64,000 bases of DNA from Lewinellaceae bacterium (GTDB lineage Bacteria; Bacteroidota; Bacteroidia; Chitinophagales; Saprospiraceae), in contig JACJYH010000002.1 in NCBI GenBank assembly GCA_020636195.1, positions 496,001-560,000 of the forward strand, in the 5' to 3' direction. The position numbers were made by a program, and so were the translations under genes. This document shows positions 53,056-62,990 of the stretch, one piece after another (position 1 is the first letter of the stretch; each line of letters starts with the position of its first letter). The notes beneath the pieces are model-generated. The model did no database searches, was not told the DNA's origin, and was given only the letters and a program-made list of their open reading frames with translations.

Positions 53056-54375
53056 TTGAAAACTGTATATCTCGAAAGAAGGTTTTATATCGCCATGATG
53101 GCATTGATTGCTGTTTTTACATCGGCATTCTTCTTACCGGATATGATGAATGTCGGATATACGATGGTTTTACTTTTATTGACCATTTTAATCGTAGATA
53201 TCACCCTTTTATATAATGTAAAAAATGGGATTGATGCTACAAGAACTGTGACCGAAAAACTGTCTAACGGCGACGAAAATGAAGTTGCCATTGACATCAA
53301 AAGTCGATATTCTTTTTCGGTAGATGCGGAGCTTGTTGATGAAATTCCATATCAATTTGAGATTAGAAATTTTTCGATTCAGAAGACTTTGCCGCCCTAT
53401 GCAAATCTGAGTGCAAAGTATTTATTGAGACCAACCATAAGAGGCTTGTATAATTTCGGTAAAATTCATGTATTTGTCAAGTCAAAAATTGGTTTGATAC
53501 AGAGAAGATATAGTTTTGATCGTGATCAAGATGTGAAGGTGTATCCATCGTACATCCACATGAAAAAAACTGAGTTTTCTGCCGTTACTAATAAATTTGT
53601 GGATATTGGTACCACTAAAATTAGACGGATTGGTCATACTTTAGAATTTGAAAAAATAAAGGATTATGTCATCGGCGATGATCTAAGAACACTAAATTGG
53701 AAAGCCACTGCAAAAGCAAATAAACTTATGGTCAACCAATATCAGGAAGAAAGATCACAAACTTTTTATACCATCATAGACATTGGGAGGGTGATGAAGA
53801 TGCCATTCAACGATCTATCTTTATTGGATTATTCCATCAATGCAACCTTAGCGTTGAACAATATTATTTTGAAGAGAAATGACCTTGCCGGATTGATTTG
53901 TTTTTCAAATAAGATTGCTTCTATCACCCAGGCATCAAAGGGCCTCAAACATTTGAAGAAAATCAATGATCAGCTCTATAATGTTCAAACCGATTTTAAA
54001 GAGACAGATTTCCAGAGATTGTTTATAACGCTCAAGAGGATAGTGACGCATCGGTGTAACCTCATCGTTTTTACTAATTTTGAAACACTGAATGGACTAG
54101 AAAGACAAATGCTTGCCATCAGAAGTATTGCAAAATACCACAAAGTCATCATCGTTATTTTCCAAAATTCAACTCTGAACAATCTATTGGATGAACCTGC
54201 ATTGACAAATATTGACGTCATGGATAAAACGGTTGCGGAAAAATTATTTTATGAAAAAAAGTTGATAATCTCAGCTTTAAACTCATACGGAATTGCTACC
54301 ATTTTCACAGAACCGGAACATCTGACTTCATCGGTGATACAGAGTTACCTGAACTTAAAAAGAATGACATATTGA
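53056..54375 (+). CDS. DUF58-domain membrane protein
   Basis: 439 aa. Two N-terminal transmembrane segments (~10-55), then a beta domain, and the DUF58 signature around GDDLRTLNWKATAKANKLMVNQYQEE followed by a vWA-like domain (FYTIIDIGRVM). Usual partner of MoxR ATPases. It is followed closely by an uncharacterised gene and two AAA/TPR genes, an arrangement that looks like one operon. Confidence 0.9.
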   Translation: MKTVYLERRFYIAMMALIAVFTSAFFLPDMMNVGYTMVLLLLTILIVDITLLYNVKNGIDATRTVTEKLSNGDENEVAIDIKSRYSFSVDAELVDEIPYQFEIRNFSIQKTLPPYANLSAKYLLRPTIRGLYNFGKIHVFVKSKIGLIQRRYSFDRDQDVKVYPSYIHMKKTEFSAVTNKFVDIGTTKIRRIGHTLEFEKIKDYVIGDDLRTLNWKATAKANKLMVNQYQEERSQTFYTIIDIGRVMKMPFNDLSLLDYSINATLALNNIILKRNDLAGLICFSNKIASITQASKGLKHLKKINDQLYNVQTDFKETDFQRLFITLKRIVTHRCNLIVFTNFETLNGLERQMLAIRSIAKYHKVIIVIFQNSTLNNLLDEPALTNIDVMDKTVAEKLFYEKKLIISALNSYGIATIFTEPEHLTSSVIQSYLNLKRMTY

Positions 54376-54451
54376 TTTGTATAAACTTACATCTGAAAAA
54401 TGTTGTTATGTTATACTTTGCGCTTTTGGTCACCAAAATTTTTATATACTG

Positions 54452-55234
54452 ATGTTTGAGCCTCATATTGTTGAAACAGATTTAAAATCCAAAATGGAAG
54501 AACTGTTTAGGTACAGGTTTTTTTATGAAATTTTGGATGAAAATGAGGACGCCGCATTATTTGAGCAACTGTATGCTCTACAGACAGCTATTTATCACCT
54601 TGATGCGCATCTGGAAGCACATTGGAAAACAGACCAAAAAAATCTAGATTTTCATTGGGATAATATCAAAACCAATCTTATAAAATTTGGTGTTCAAGAC
54701 AGCGAACTTCCTTCCTATCTCAATCATATTGCCAAGTATCAGCAGCATGAAATGGACATTCGTAAGGGTCTATTACCGACAAGGTTAGAGATGGAGTATT
54801 TTTACTTTTACAAGTCATGTGATGTGAAATTGTTGAGAAGATTGATCTATGAAACTAGATTGAAAGGAAGCAAATCTTTTGGAAGTTTGTCTGACTGGCG
54901 GTATTTTGATCTTGTTACGGAGGTCAATGATGACGTGGCAGACATTTTTGAAGACCTATCATTTATCAATGGAAATAGGTTTATACTCACTATGGGCTTG
55001 ATGGGGAAAGATGAAGCAAAAAGGGTTTTCATAGAATTTCTTCAAGACATCCAACAAACCATTAAAAAGAAACTGTCATTGACTAAAAATCCTTTTTTGC
55101 ACCAATTACATAAGTTGACTCTCCAACACATACACGAGACAATACTTTTGATACATAAAAACACTGAAGCTATGGATCAACAAACATTAGCCGGTGCAAA
55201 ACTTTTTCAATATTTAAAAATGGAAAAAGCATGA
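54452..55234 (+). CDS. Hypothetical protein of the MoxR cluster
   Basis: 260 aa from ATG at 54452 (MFEPHIVETDL); an upstream TTG at 54377 is less likely because the extra residues are cysteine-rich and unlike the rest. Mostly alpha-helical, cytoplasmic, no domain recognised (DENEDAALFEQLYALQTAIYHLDAHLE, LLRRLIYETRLKGSKSFGSL). It overlaps the next gene start by four bases (ATGA). Position suggests an accessory of the MoxR/AAA system. Confidence 0.7.
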   Translation: MFEPHIVETDLKSKMEELFRYRFFYEILDENEDAALFEQLYALQTAIYHLDAHLEAHWKTDQKNLDFHWDNIKTNLIKFGVQDSELPSYLNHIAKYQQHEMDIRKGLLPTRLEMEYFYFYKSCDVKLLRRLIYETRLKGSKSFGSLSDWRYFDLVTEVNDDVADIFEDLSFINGNRFILTMGLMGKDEAKRVFIEFLQDIQQTIKKKLSLTKNPFLHQLHKLTLQHIHETILLIHKNTEAMDQQTLAGAKLFQYLKMEKA

Positions 55235-56559
55235 CGACACAAGAAATTGAAGAGTTAAAATTGGCATTGGAAAAGTCACCCGAAAACATCACTTTACGGT
55301 TGATTTTGGGTAAGAAATTGATGCAATTTGGGCAGTATGAAGCTGCTGAAAAGGAATTTCAAACTGTATTGATGTCTGATAAATCAAATATTTTGGCACA
55401 AGAAGGCTTGTGTGAGAGTTATTTCCAACGAGAAAGGTATTCCGGTGTTATTGTGATTGCGGAGGATTTAATTGCTTCAGGTCTGGCATCAGAAAAGATC
55501 ATGGTGCTTTGTGCAAAGTCATTTTTACGTGAAAAATCACTGGATGACGCACAGAAGGTGTATGAACTTATATTGGATGCCAATCCTGAATTTGAAGACA
55601 ATGAATTGGATCAGGCACTGAGATTGCCGTTTGAGTTTGATGGCGACGAAGATGATGGATACCCTTTTGAGTTTGGTGCTCCAGACGATAAGGACTTCTT
55701 TATGGAGAAACCTGAGACAAATTTCAGTGATGTAGGTGGAATGGATGATTTGAAGGAACAAATTGATCTTAAATTCATAAAGCCGCTTGAAAATGCCCAT
55801 TTGTATGCTGCCTATGGCAAAAAAGTAGGTGGTGGATTATTGCTATATGGTCCGCCAGGATGTGGAAAGACATTCTTAGCACGCGCAACCGCAGGTGAGA
55901 TCAAAGCAAATTTTATCAATGTTGGTATCAATGACATCTTGGATATGTGGAATGGTAGAAGCGAGAAGAACATGGCTTATATCTTTGACGTAGCTAGGAG
56001 AAATGCGCCTTGTGTATTGTTTTTTGATGAAGTAGATGCACTTGGAGCCAATAGAACAGACATCAGAAATGCATCGGGAAGATACATCATCAATCAGTTT
56101 TTATCTGAATTGGATGGAGTCAATCAATCCAATGAAGGTGTTCTGATCATGGGCGCCACCAATGCACCATGGCATCTTGATCCTGCATTCCGACGACCGG
56201 GAAGATTTGACAAGATTGTTTTTGTGGCGCCACCCGATGATCGAAGTAAGGAACATATTTTGACAATTTTGCTTAAAAACAAGCCTGTCGATAGGGTAGA
56301 TGTTAAGAAAGTACTGGTCAATACTGCTGAATTTTCAGGTGCTGACTTAGCAGCCATGGTGGATGTTGCAGTGGAACGAAAACTCAAGGAAGCATTAAAG
56401 ACGGGAGTTCCTGCTCCACTGACAACCAATGACTTGATTGCAGCAAAAAATCAGATACAAGCAAGTACAAAGGAATGGTTTAAAACAGCAAAAAACTATG
56501 CACTCTTTGCCAATGACAGCGGAATCTACGACCCTATATTAAAGTATCTTAAGATATAA
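55231..56559 (+). CDS. TPR-AAA+ ATPase (Cdc48/spastin-like)
   Basis: 442 aa. N-terminal TPR-like helical repeats (~5-130: LRLILGKKLMQFGQYEAAEKEF), an acidic linker, then one AAA module: FSDVGGMDDLKEQI, Walker A GPPGCGKTFLARA, Walker B CVLFFDEVDALG, second region of homology MGATNAPWHLDPAFRRPGRFDKIVF. This is the classical AAA type of protein unfoldases, unlike the MoxR type upstream. Probably remodels a protein partner bound by the TPR part. Confidence 0.9.
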   Translation: MTTQEIEELKLALEKSPENITLRLILGKKLMQFGQYEAAEKEFQTVLMSDKSNILAQEGLCESYFQRERYSGVIVIAEDLIASGLASEKIMVLCAKSFLREKSLDDAQKVYELILDANPEFEDNELDQALRLPFEFDGDEDDGYPFEFGAPDDKDFFMEKPETNFSDVGGMDDLKEQIDLKFIKPLENAHLYAAYGKKVGGGLLLYGPPGCGKTFLARATAGEIKANFINVGINDILDMWNGRSEKNMAYIFDVARRNAPCVLFFDEVDALGANRTDIRNASGRYIINQFLSELDGVNQSNEGVLIMGATNAPWHLDPAFRRPGRFDKIVFVAPPDDRSKEHILTILLKNKPVDRVDVKKVLVNTAEFSGADLAAMVDVAVERKLKEALKTGVPAPLTTNDLIAAKNQIQASTKEWFKTAKNYALFANDSGIYDPILKYLKI

Positions 56560-56564
56560 CACCC

Positions 56565-57815
56565 ATGGAAAATACCTATGTCCACATTCAGTTATTGTTG
56601 GACCAACGGCGATACGATCAAGCGGATGCCAAGATCAAAGAGTTATTGCAACAACCTGAAATAGATTATCAGGTATATGAATTGCTGGCCTTTGTCAAAA
56701 TAAAATTGCAGCAGTTCGAAGCCGCCGAAGATGCGGTGAAAATTGGTTTGTCTTTGGCACCAAACCACCCGTATTTTTATTATTATTCCGGCATCATAAA
56801 GGCGCATAAAAAGCAATATGAATCTGCAAAAAAAGAACTCAAGGAAGCCATAAGTCTTTATCCCAATGAATCAGAGTTTTATATCGCTTTGAGTCGTATT
56901 TTTTATGAAACAGATGATTATACAAACGCTGAAAAAACAGTGCGACAGGCTTTGAGCTTAGCTCCAAAAAACCTAAATGCTCTAAATTTGCTAGCTTCTA
57001 TCTTGAATAGCATGGGTAGAAAAGGTGAAGCAGTAGGAGTCATGGATAATGCTTTGGAAATGGATCCTGAAAATGTTGAATCGCACACAAATTATGGTTG
57101 GGCATATCTCCATAAAGGTGATAACGAGAAAGCATTGATGCATTTTCAATCAGCTCTGCGGCGTGATCCCACATTAATATCAGCGCAAAATGGATTGATG
57201 GAAGCGATGAAGGCTAGATTTTTTGTGTATCGATGGTTTCTGAGATTCATGCTTTGGCTGAGTGATTTAGGTAAAAAGGGGAGTTGGGCAGTACTTTTCG
57301 GAGGTTATTTACTCGTGAGATTGCTGAGCAATTTAAGCAAACATATTGATGGGATATCCTATTTTTTAAATCCAATAATAGTAGTCATCGCATTGTTTTT
57401 TCTCTCCACATGGATTCTTCATCCCTTGATGGACTTGTACCTTTTGACCAATAAGTATGGAAAAATATTACTGGATGATGAAAGGAAGCAGAAGGCCAAA
57501 ATGCTTGGAATGCTCTTAATCATTAGTGCAGTTTCAGCATGTATTGGGTTATTGACGGGGTATCAACCTTTTTTCATGTTGAGTGTATTTGCTATTGCCT
57601 TCATGATTCCAATGGCAAACTATTCAGAAGAACTGAATGAACTTAGCGGCAATAAGTTGAAATGGTTAAAAAATGCCATATATGGCTTCGGATCTATCGC
57701 TGTACTGTATGCTTTTTTGACGGGTGAGGTGTTTTCAGTGTTTTCTGTCATTAGCTTTATCCTTTTTGTAGCCTATCAGTGGTATGCTAATTATATCATG
57801 ATTGAGAAAAGTTAA
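56565..57815 (+). CDS. TPR-repeat membrane protein
   Basis: 416 aa. About five TPR units (~1-205: YYYYSGIIKAHKKQYESAKKEL, AEKTVRQALSLAPKNLNALN), then four to six transmembrane segments (~240-410). It follows the AAA gene by five bases and likely anchors the complex to the membrane. Function unknown. Confidence 0.85.
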   Translation: MENTYVHIQLLLDQRRYDQADAKIKELLQQPEIDYQVYELLAFVKIKLQQFEAAEDAVKIGLSLAPNHPYFYYYSGIIKAHKKQYESAKKELKEAISLYPNESEFYIALSRIFYETDDYTNAEKTVRQALSLAPKNLNALNLLASILNSMGRKGEAVGVMDNALEMDPENVESHTNYGWAYLHKGDNEKALMHFQSALRRDPTLISAQNGLMEAMKARFFVYRWFLRFMLWLSDLGKKGSWAVLFGGYLLVRLLSNLSKHIDGISYFLNPIIVVIALFFLSTWILHPLMDLYLLTNKYGKILLDDERKQKAKMLGMLLIISAVSACIGLLTGYQPFFMLSVFAIAFMIPMANYSEELNELSGNKLKWLKNAIYGFGSIAVLYAFLTGEVFSVFSVISFILFVAYQWYANYIMIEKS

Positions 57816-57856
57816 TTTTGTATGGATAACAATTTTCATATCCATCTTCTAATACC

Positions 57857-57864
57857 TATATTTG
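57857..57864 (+). promoter_or_regulatory. -7 box of icd
   Basis: TATATTTG, 36 bases before the start codon; fits TAnnTTTG. The -33 element is not clear. Confidence 0.4.
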
Positions 57865-57899
57865 CATTTTTTAAAACAGAAAATATCAAATCATAGGGT

Positions 57900-59135
57900 A
57901 TGGCTTTCAATAAAATAGCAGTTGCAAATCCGGTTGTAGAATTGGATGGTGATGAAATGACAAGAATAATATGGAAATTTATCAAGGATAAACTGATTTT
58001 ACCATATTTAGATGTGGACATCAAGTATTTTGATCTCGGCATCGAGCACAGGGATGCTACAAATGATCAGGTAACCATAGATTCTGCCAATGCCATTAAG
58101 AAATACGGCGTTGGAATCAAATGTGCTACCATCACACCGGATGAAGACAGAGTGGCAGAATTTGGTTTGAAACAGATGTGGAAGTCTCCAAACGGGACAA
58201 TAAGGAATATCTTAGATGGTACAGTATTTAGAGAGCCCATCGTCATGTCAAATGTACCAAGGCTTGTTACTAATTGGACATCACCCATCATAGTAGGACG
58301 TCATGCTTTCGGTGATCAATATAGAGCTACGGATGTAGTGACAAAAGGAAAAGGCACATTAACCATGACATTCACCGATGAAAGTGGTAAGGAAACTTCA
58401 TGGACTGTATATGATTTTAAGGGAGATGGTGTTGCTTTGTGTATGTACAATACCGATGAATCTATCAAAGGATTTGCTCACTCATGTTTCAATATGGCAT
58501 TATCCAAAAAATGGCCATTGTATTTGTCAACTAAGAATACCATCCTGAAAAAATATGATGGCAGGTTCAAAGATATTTTTCAAGCTATCTACGACGCAGA
58601 TTATAAGGCAAAATTTGAAGAAGCAGGTATCGTTTATGAGCATAGGTTGATTGATGATATGGTTGCAAGTGCAATGAAATGGAATGGTAGCTTTGTATGG
58701 GCATGTAAGAATTATGACGGAGATGTGCAGTCTGATTCTGTAGCCCAAGGTTTTGGTTCTTTGGGATTGATGACTTCAGTTCTAGTTACACCTGATGGTT
58801 CTACCATGGAAGCTGAAGCAGCTCATGGTACAGTGACCAGACATTATAGAGCACATCAACAAGGAAAACCCACTTCCACAAACCCAATAGCATCTATTTT
58901 TGCATGGACACGAGGATTAGCATTTAGAGGTAAATTGGATGCTAATCAAGAGCTGATTAACTTCTGTCATGCCCTTGAAGCAGTGTGTATTGAAACCGTT
59001 GAAAGTGGAAAAATGACCAAGGATTTGGCCATCATAGTGTACGGAAACGATGTCAAACATGGTGAACATTACCTATACACAGAAGAGTTTTTGGAAGCTT
59101 TAAATACAGGTTTGCAGAATAAGTTGAATCATTAA
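57900..59135 (+). CDS. icd: NADP-dependent isocitrate dehydrogenase (eukaryotic-like type)
   Basis: 411 aa. Oxidative decarboxylation of isocitrate to 2-oxoglutarate in the TCA cycle. Begins with VVELDGDEMTRIIW, then SPNGTIRNILDGTVFREPI (substrate binding), DDMVASAMKWNGSFVWACKNYDGD (metal Asp region) and EAAHGTVTRHYR. This is the homodimeric type common in Bacteroidota. Length is normal. Confidence 0.95.
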   Translation: MAFNKIAVANPVVELDGDEMTRIIWKFIKDKLILPYLDVDIKYFDLGIEHRDATNDQVTIDSANAIKKYGVGIKCATITPDEDRVAEFGLKQMWKSPNGTIRNILDGTVFREPIVMSNVPRLVTNWTSPIIVGRHAFGDQYRATDVVTKGKGTLTMTFTDESGKETSWTVYDFKGDGVALCMYNTDESIKGFAHSCFNMALSKKWPLYLSTKNTILKKYDGRFKDIFQAIYDADYKAKFEEAGIVYEHRLIDDMVASAMKWNGSFVWACKNYDGDVQSDSVAQGFGSLGLMTSVLVTPDGSTMEAEAAHGTVTRHYRAHQQGKPTSTNPIASIFAWTRGLAFRGKLDANQELINFCHALEAVCIETVESGKMTKDLAIIVYGNDVKHGEHYLYTEEFLEALNTGLQNKLNH

Positions 59136-59180
59136 CTTAGGATTCAAATCAATATATAGGTAGTCAAGTCAAGGTGCATC

Positions 59181-59765
59181 ATGAAAATAAAAGTATCCTA
59201 TACTTGGCCCAAGTTCCACATTGATGCTTCGTGGTCTCTTTTTTTAGATAGAGATGGCGTCATCAATAGGCGTATCGTTGGTGACTATGTACGCTCATTT
59301 GATCAATTTATCTTCCTTCCCGGTGTTTTGGAAGCCTTGCCTGTATTGACATCTTTTTTCAATTTGTCATTCATCGTTACGAATCAAGCGGGCATAGACA
59401 AGGGTTTGTTTTCTCAGCAAAACTTAGATGAAATTCACCAAAAAATGTTGGAGGCCATTGAATATTTTGGAGCTTATATTGACAATGTTTACGCTTGTCC
59501 TTACTACTTTGGGGATGATATATTCTGTAGAAAACCCAATCCGGGAATGGCTTTCCAAGCGAAGCAAGATTTTCCTGATGTTGACTTCCAAAAATCACTC
59601 ATGGTTGGTGATTCTGCTTCAGATATTGCATTTGGGAATAGATTAGGAATGAAAACGATTCTTTTAGGCTCATCACACACATATGAAGCTGCATTGCCTG
59701 ACAGTGTACCGGATGCGAAATTGGACAGCCTTACAGATGTAGCATTATGGATTGAAAGTCTTTAA
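59181..59765 (+). CDS. HAD-IIIA phosphatase, GmhB/HisB-N-like
   Basis: 194 aa. The nucleophile motif LFLDRDGVINRR, FIVTNQAGIDKGLF, then KPNPGMAFQAK and the acidic pair MVGDSASDIAFG. The family includes D,D-heptose 1,7-bisphosphate phosphatase and histidinol phosphatase. The DRDGVIN pattern favours GmhB (LPS heptose synthesis), but the usual zinc cysteines are partial here (CPYYFGDDIFC), so the substrate is open. Convergent with the DUF1501 gene, 12-base gap. Confidence 0.8.
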   Translation: MKIKVSYTWPKFHIDASWSLFLDRDGVINRRIVGDYVRSFDQFIFLPGVLEALPVLTSFFNLSFIVTNQAGIDKGLFSQQNLDEIHQKMLEAIEYFGAYIDNVYACPYYFGDDIFCRKPNPGMAFQAKQDFPDVDFQKSLMVGDSASDIAFGNRLGMKTILLGSSHTYEAALPDSVPDAKLDSLTDVALWIESL

Positions 59766-59777
59766 TACTTTAGACCC

Positions 59778-61337
59778 CTAGACTTTTATGAACCGGAGGG
59801 TTTGAACCATATGATTTTGTTGCATTCTGATATGATATGCGCCGGAAACCAAAGACATAGTATCTATTTTAATAGAATGATCACCTCCGTCCAATGATTT
59901 ATCCGTAATCAATCGAATCATCGAACCTAAAACATCATACACAGCAATATGGATGTGCGCTTTTGCATCCAATGTAAATCGCAGCGTTGTTTCCGATGTG
60001 CATGGGTTTGGAAATACTTGAATTTCGCTACCTTTATCTACTTCTGTCACATCATCAGGAATACAACCTTGAATCAATGGCAACTTTGCAAAGTCATCAA
60101 ATAAAACTGTTTTGATATCAGAGTCTTTTGCTCCCAACCAATCCACCAATAGGGTAGCATACACAGACCTGAAATCATACTGCATAGCCACACCTTCTTG
60201 TGGTGTTACTTGCTGAGGTATGGATGGGTTGTTTCCTAATACTTGAGGATTGATACATGTTCCAAATACAAACAATGGCGCTGCTGTTCCGTGATCTGTT
60301 CCAAAACTATTGTTGGCTGCAATTTGCCTTCCAAATTCTGAGAACGTCATTCCCACTACTCTTTCATTTATACCCAATGCCTGACAGTCATCCATAAAGG
60401 ATGCGATGGCATCAGACACCGTCTTGAGAAGGTTGGCATGGTTACCTAATGTGGAGTCTCCGATTTGTACTTGATTGGCATGTGTATCAAATCCACCCAA
60501 CGAAGTCACATAAATCTTAGTTTGTAAACCACCGGAAATTAGATTTGCCACTATCTTCAATTGCTGTGCTAATCTATTATCGGCACCATAACTGCTGATA
60601 TTATTTCCTTTGTCGAAAGCTTCTAAAACTCTAGCAGCATATGCATTGGACTGACTAATTGTTGTTTTTACAAAGTCGATATTCTTATAATAGCATGTTT
60701 CAGTGGCCTGTGGTGCTTCTGTCTCTTCTACAGTTAATATACTGTCTTGCCCTGTCAAAGTAAAGCTAAAGTTTGATATACTGCCCTGACAAGTTTCAGA
60801 AACTACAGCGCCTAAAGTGATGGCAAATGGGTCTGGGTATTCTTCATTAGGATAATCCGTAGGATAGCCGGGATATTTTAAATCTAAGTATCTGCCAAGC
60901 CATCCGGTGGAAAGGTATTCATCCGCTGCCGAAGCGCTAGTCCAAATATCTGTGGACCTGAAATGTGACCTATTTTGATTCGGATAACCTACAGATTGAA
61001 CTACACCTATTTTACCTTCGTTGTACAACCTCTGGATGCCAGTCATATTTGGATTTACTCCCGTCAAATCCGTTAGTTTGAGCACTTTGGTTTCAGGGAT
61101 TAAAAGATCAGGTCTGACAGATGTCAAACCTTGGTATTGGTCCATAGGAATCACCATATTCAATCCGTCATTGCCACCATTGAGCTGAATGATGACCAAT
61201 ATTCTGTCATCTGTGTTGTTGACCAAATTGAAGAGTGATGATTTTGCAATGGCATTCACTTCTAATCCTCCTAAAAAAATTGGAAGGGTCATCAAAGAAC
61301 CACTTTGGATAAATTGTCTCCGTTTCATGCTATACAA
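59778..61337 (-). CDS. DUF1501 protein with Tat-like signal and T9SS tail
   Basis: 519 aa. The N-terminus MKRRQFIQSGSL (second Met, 61328) looks like a Tat signal. The DUF1501 core has QLNGGNDGLNMVIP, FHSTDIWTSA-like RSHFRSTDIWTSA, GGFDTHANQ and SEFGRQIAANNSFGTDHGT. A C-terminal T9SS sorting domain (IQVFPNPCTSETTLRF to LRFIKV) is present. Exported; a sulfatase-like fold is reported for the family but the function is unknown. It is paired with the DUF1800 gene five bases upstream. Confidence 0.88.
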   Translation of the reverse strand: MYSMKRRQFIQSGSLMTLPIFLGGLEVNAIAKSSLFNLVNNTDDRILVIIQLNGGNDGLNMVIPMDQYQGLTSVRPDLLIPETKVLKLTDLTGVNPNMTGIQRLYNEGKIGVVQSVGYPNQNRSHFRSTDIWTSASAADEYLSTGWLGRYLDLKYPGYPTDYPNEEYPDPFAITLGAVVSETCQGSISNFSFTLTGQDSILTVEETEAPQATETCYYKNIDFVKTTISQSNAYAARVLEAFDKGNNISSYGADNRLAQQLKIVANLISGGLQTKIYVTSLGGFDTHANQVQIGDSTLGNHANLLKTVSDAIASFMDDCQALGINERVVGMTFSEFGRQIAANNSFGTDHGTAAPLFVFGTCINPQVLGNNPSIPQQVTPQEGVAMQYDFRSVYATLLVDWLGAKDSDIKTVLFDDFAKLPLIQGCIPDDVTEVDKGSEIQVFPNPCTSETTLRFTLDAKAHIHIAVYDVLGSMIRLITDKSLDGGDHSIKIDTMSLVSGAYHIRMQQNHMVQTLRFIKV

Positions 61338-61342
61338 TGATT

Positions 61343-62890
61343 TTAATAAAGATGGAATTCAGGCATTCTCATGACATACATGAGCATTTGGCGCATTCTG
61401 TTAATTACAGGTAACTGTTTTTGGGTATTTTGAGGGTCGGCAGCGTAGGTATTATAGATGGTTTTCCAATTGCTTGGAATTAATAATTCTACAACCTTGG
61501 CGATTTGATTTGCTTCTAAAGGGAAGGGAAATGTATAATTTGTAAATTCTGTCACTACAACATTGGCATCTGAGGGATCAGAAATCTCTTTTAAAATTTT
61601 AAAAACATCTAATCCAACTTTATTTGTAGAATAGGTGAGCGATGTGGTAGCAACAAAATCTGTTTGCTTTTTGCGCAATGGTAAAGTCGTGGAGTTAAGC
61701 CACAATTTACCAAAAACTGGCGATTGATACGTAGGTTGCCAACCCGCAACCGCGGGACATTGATACATACCCATTTGTAGAGAAAAGGTGCTGGCATATA
61801 ATCCCAAAAATGCTCTTTCATTTGCAACAGCTTCCTGAGGTTGATCTATTTCAAAGGTAGATGTAGGATTCATTACAAAGGTTATGGGATCTTTGATCAA
61901 TACACCCACATTGCAATCCTCATAAAAATGATTGCTCGATAAAAGCGTTTTGAGAACATTTTTAACGACGTATTGATCTTTTCTCAGCATTTCTGCTAAT
62001 GGTAAAATCACTTCTTGATATGCGGTATCAGTCACTTCAGTATTGACAAACCATCGATACAATTTTGTGACCAAAAAAGTGGCCACTTCAGTTCGATTAA
62101 AGATGATGTTTATGACGTTTTTATACTCATCAGCGCCCCCATTTGCAATGGTGATGTTGCCAAATCTATGTGATAGCGTCTTCGTGCCCGTATCATGCCT
62201 TCCGGCTCTAAATTCTGATGAAATAGGTAAAATATTTCTTGTGTCAATCCATCCTGTGAGTGCCCTAGCAATTTCTTTGACATCTTGTTCTGTAAAGGTT
62301 GTATAATCTCCCGGACCTGCCAATTCTCCCTTGCCCAGAGTAAATAATTCCATCAACTCTCTGGCATAGTTTTCATTAGGTGCACGGTTTGTATTGTCCC
62401 TACCATTCAGGTAATTTAGCATTGCGGGATCTATTGTGATTTGTTCAGCTAAAGTTTTAAAATTACCCAAGGCTTGGCTTCGCAATAACTGAATATAGAT
62501 GTATGACAATCTGGGATCATTGATATCTGCTGTCACGAAATGATTGTGCCAGAAAATGAGCATCTTTTCTATGATACTTATTTCTGAGTTGTATATATTC
62601 TTCAATGACCATGCCCTTAATGAAGCATTTCTATAACCATTTACATTGGCAGATGTCCCTTTATCCACCCAAGTTTCTCCTATGGGCACATCGGGATCAG
62701 TGGCATAGTTTACATTTATTGGTGGATTCGGCATGGGTCTGTCCCTGAAAAGTTCGTCTGTTGCTGCGAGTAAACCTTGTTGGACACCCTTCTTTATTTG
62801 ACCAATGGATGCACCGTAAACGGCTCTATGATAGAGGTGAACCACCTGTCTTTCAGTCCAAGGTCCTGAATATAAATCTAAAGCGCTCAT
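61343..62890 (-). CDS. DUF1800 protein
   Basis: 515 aa. LYHRAVYGASIGQIKKG, MLIFWHNHFVTA, NENYARELMELFTLG, VKEIARALTGW and HDTGTKTLSH are the DUF1800 landmarks. It occurs next to DUF1501 genes in most genomes that have it, and the two are thought to act together outside the cytoplasm. No obvious classical signal peptide. It starts the two-gene operon. Confidence 0.9.
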   Translation of the reverse strand: MSALDLYSGPWTERQVVHLYHRAVYGASIGQIKKGVQQGLLAATDELFRDRPMPNPPINVNYATDPDVPIGETWVDKGTSANVNGYRNASLRAWSLKNIYNSEISIIEKMLIFWHNHFVTADINDPRLSYIYIQLLRSQALGNFKTLAEQITIDPAMLNYLNGRDNTNRAPNENYARELMELFTLGKGELAGPGDYTTFTEQDVKEIARALTGWIDTRNILPISSEFRAGRHDTGTKTLSHRFGNITIANGGADEYKNVINIIFNRTEVATFLVTKLYRWFVNTEVTDTAYQEVILPLAEMLRKDQYVVKNVLKTLLSSNHFYEDCNVGVLIKDPITFVMNPTSTFEIDQPQEAVANERAFLGLYASTFSLQMGMYQCPAVAGWQPTYQSPVFGKLWLNSTTLPLRKKQTDFVATTSLTYSTNKVGLDVFKILKEISDPSDANVVVTEFTNYTFPFPLEANQIAKVVELLIPSNWKTIYNTYAADPQNTQKQLPVINRMRQMLMYVMRMPEFHLY

Positions 62891-62990
62891 AATGATTTTA
62901 AAATAATAAAGATAGACAACAAATATAGCTAAGGTTTAATGAACCATTAGGATTTAATTAAACTTTTTTTAATTTATTTAAAATAAAATT

